Assembly: GCA_002307295.1 (NCBI GenBank)
Contig: DBTY01000055.1
Span: 124,001-188,000 of the forward strand
Origin: Ignavibacteriales bacterium UBA1304
Lineage (GTDB): Bacteria; Bacteroidota; Ignavibacteria; Ignavibacteriales; Ignavibacteriaceae
Reading direction: 5' to 3'
Length of the DNA stretch: 64,000 nt
The notes beneath the pieces were generated by a model, which ran no database searches, had not been told where the DNA came from, and was given only the letters and a program-made list of their open reading frames with translations. Position 1 is the stretch's first letter, and each line of letters begins with the position of its first letter. Shown piece by piece: positions 63,743 through 64,000 of this stretch. Made by a program: the position numbers and the translations under genes.

Positions 63743-64000
63743 TTAGTTGTTGATTGCGTCTAAATATAGCGCAGCAGCGCCGAGTATTGCAACCTGATCA
63801 ACTTCGGAAGGAACAATTTTTAAATTTTTAAGATTCATTGGAAATGCAAAAGTATTAATCCGCTCCCACATTGAATCTTTAAAAAATTCAAAAGATTTGC
63901 TAACAGAACCGCCTAATATGATTATCTCAGGATCAACTGCGAACAGGATAGTTTTTATAGCTTCGCCTATATGCTCGCCTAAATGGTTTAGCAGAACAAG
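63743..64000 (-). CDS. ROK-family sugar kinase/regulator, C-terminal end only
   Basis: The last 85 codons of a leftward gene whose start lies beyond the right edge; stop TAA at 63743-63745. The reading frame gives HLGEHIGEAIKTILFAVDPE then IIILGGSVSKSFEFF, which is the ROK-family region, and ends VDQVAILGAAALYLDAINN. ROK proteins phosphorylate glucose and other sugars or act as repressors (Mlc/NagC), and the kinase or repressor part is not visible here. It is the last feature of the window. Confidence 0.8.
   Translation of the reverse strand, partial: LVLLNHLGEHIGEAIKTILFAVDPEIIILGGSVSKSFEFFKDSMWERINTFAFPMNLKNLKIVPSEVDQVAILGAAALYLDAINN

Noticed and set aside
1..64000. CRISPR arrays, tRNA/rRNA genes, IS elements or prophage
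   Set aside because: No spaced direct repeats, no cloverleaf-like sequence and no transposase, integrase or phage gene was seen on reading both strands.

Overview
The window is AT-rich, gene-dense bacterial chromosome from a Gram-negative, T9SS-bearing member of the Bacteroidota/Ignavibacteriota group, most likely Ignavibacteria-like. The evidence is as follows. Four large secreted proteins carry type IX secretion C-terminal domains, and three of these have the NYPNPFNPST signature. There is a PorV-type outer-membrane protein and a TonB receptor with a CarboxypepD_reg domain. Several genes have Shine-Dalgarno sites, which are scarce in classical Bacteroidia. No tRNA, rRNA, CRISPR array, IS element or prophage was seen.

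Layout. 1-8.0 kb: a truncated outer-membrane barrel gene reads leftward. Divergent to it is a tight four-gene surface operon (small barrel, TonB-receptor-like barrel, small anchored protein, giant FnIII/T9SS protein). A CRP-type palindrome lies between the two. 8.0-15.3 kb: purU, a pair of PAP2 proteins of which the second has lost both phosphate-binding arginines, an exported protein, a GT4-polysaccharide deacetylase fusion and a divergent GT9. 15.4-26.4 kb: a T9SS-exported golvesin-type protein, nth, and a leftward TonB receptor / T9SS cargo / PorV-like operon. 26.9-35.4 kb: an envelope-polysaccharide locus (GT2, GT4, GT9, MurJ-type flippase, UDP-glucuronate decarboxylase, Wzz-like and Wza-like proteins). 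35.4-39.1 kb: a leftward housekeeping operon ybaB-recR-methyltransferase-two lipoproteins-ftsX. One of its lipoproteins appears to start on an ATT codon.

39.2-44.8 kb: a rightward run of a degenerate PurC-like protein, psd, pssA, purS, purQ, tatA, gatA and mlaE. 44.8-55.3 kb: leftward cysS, then a conserved yggS-divIVA-(PNP)-(4TM coiled coil)-ileS-dksA-like-lspA-lspA-rluD cluster. It has a tandem lspA duplication and a DksA-like protein with a histone-H1-like tail and a rearranged zinc finger. 55.5-64 kb: nitroreductase, a secreted C39-like peptidase/beta-propeller T9SS protein, a secreted alpha/beta hydrolase, a GH9 endoglucanase fused to a CE4-like domain, a GT2, and a truncated ROK kinase.

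Taken together the window is largely about the cell envelope: building and exporting surface glycans, lipoprotein maturation, phospholipid synthesis, and T9SS display of large surface proteins and polysaccharide-active enzymes. No single classical defence or mobile system is present. The most unusual items are the degenerate PurC beside purS/purQ, the pseudo-PAP2 pair, the ATT-start lipoprotein, the altered DksA-like protein, the enzyme fusions and the palindromic repeat family.
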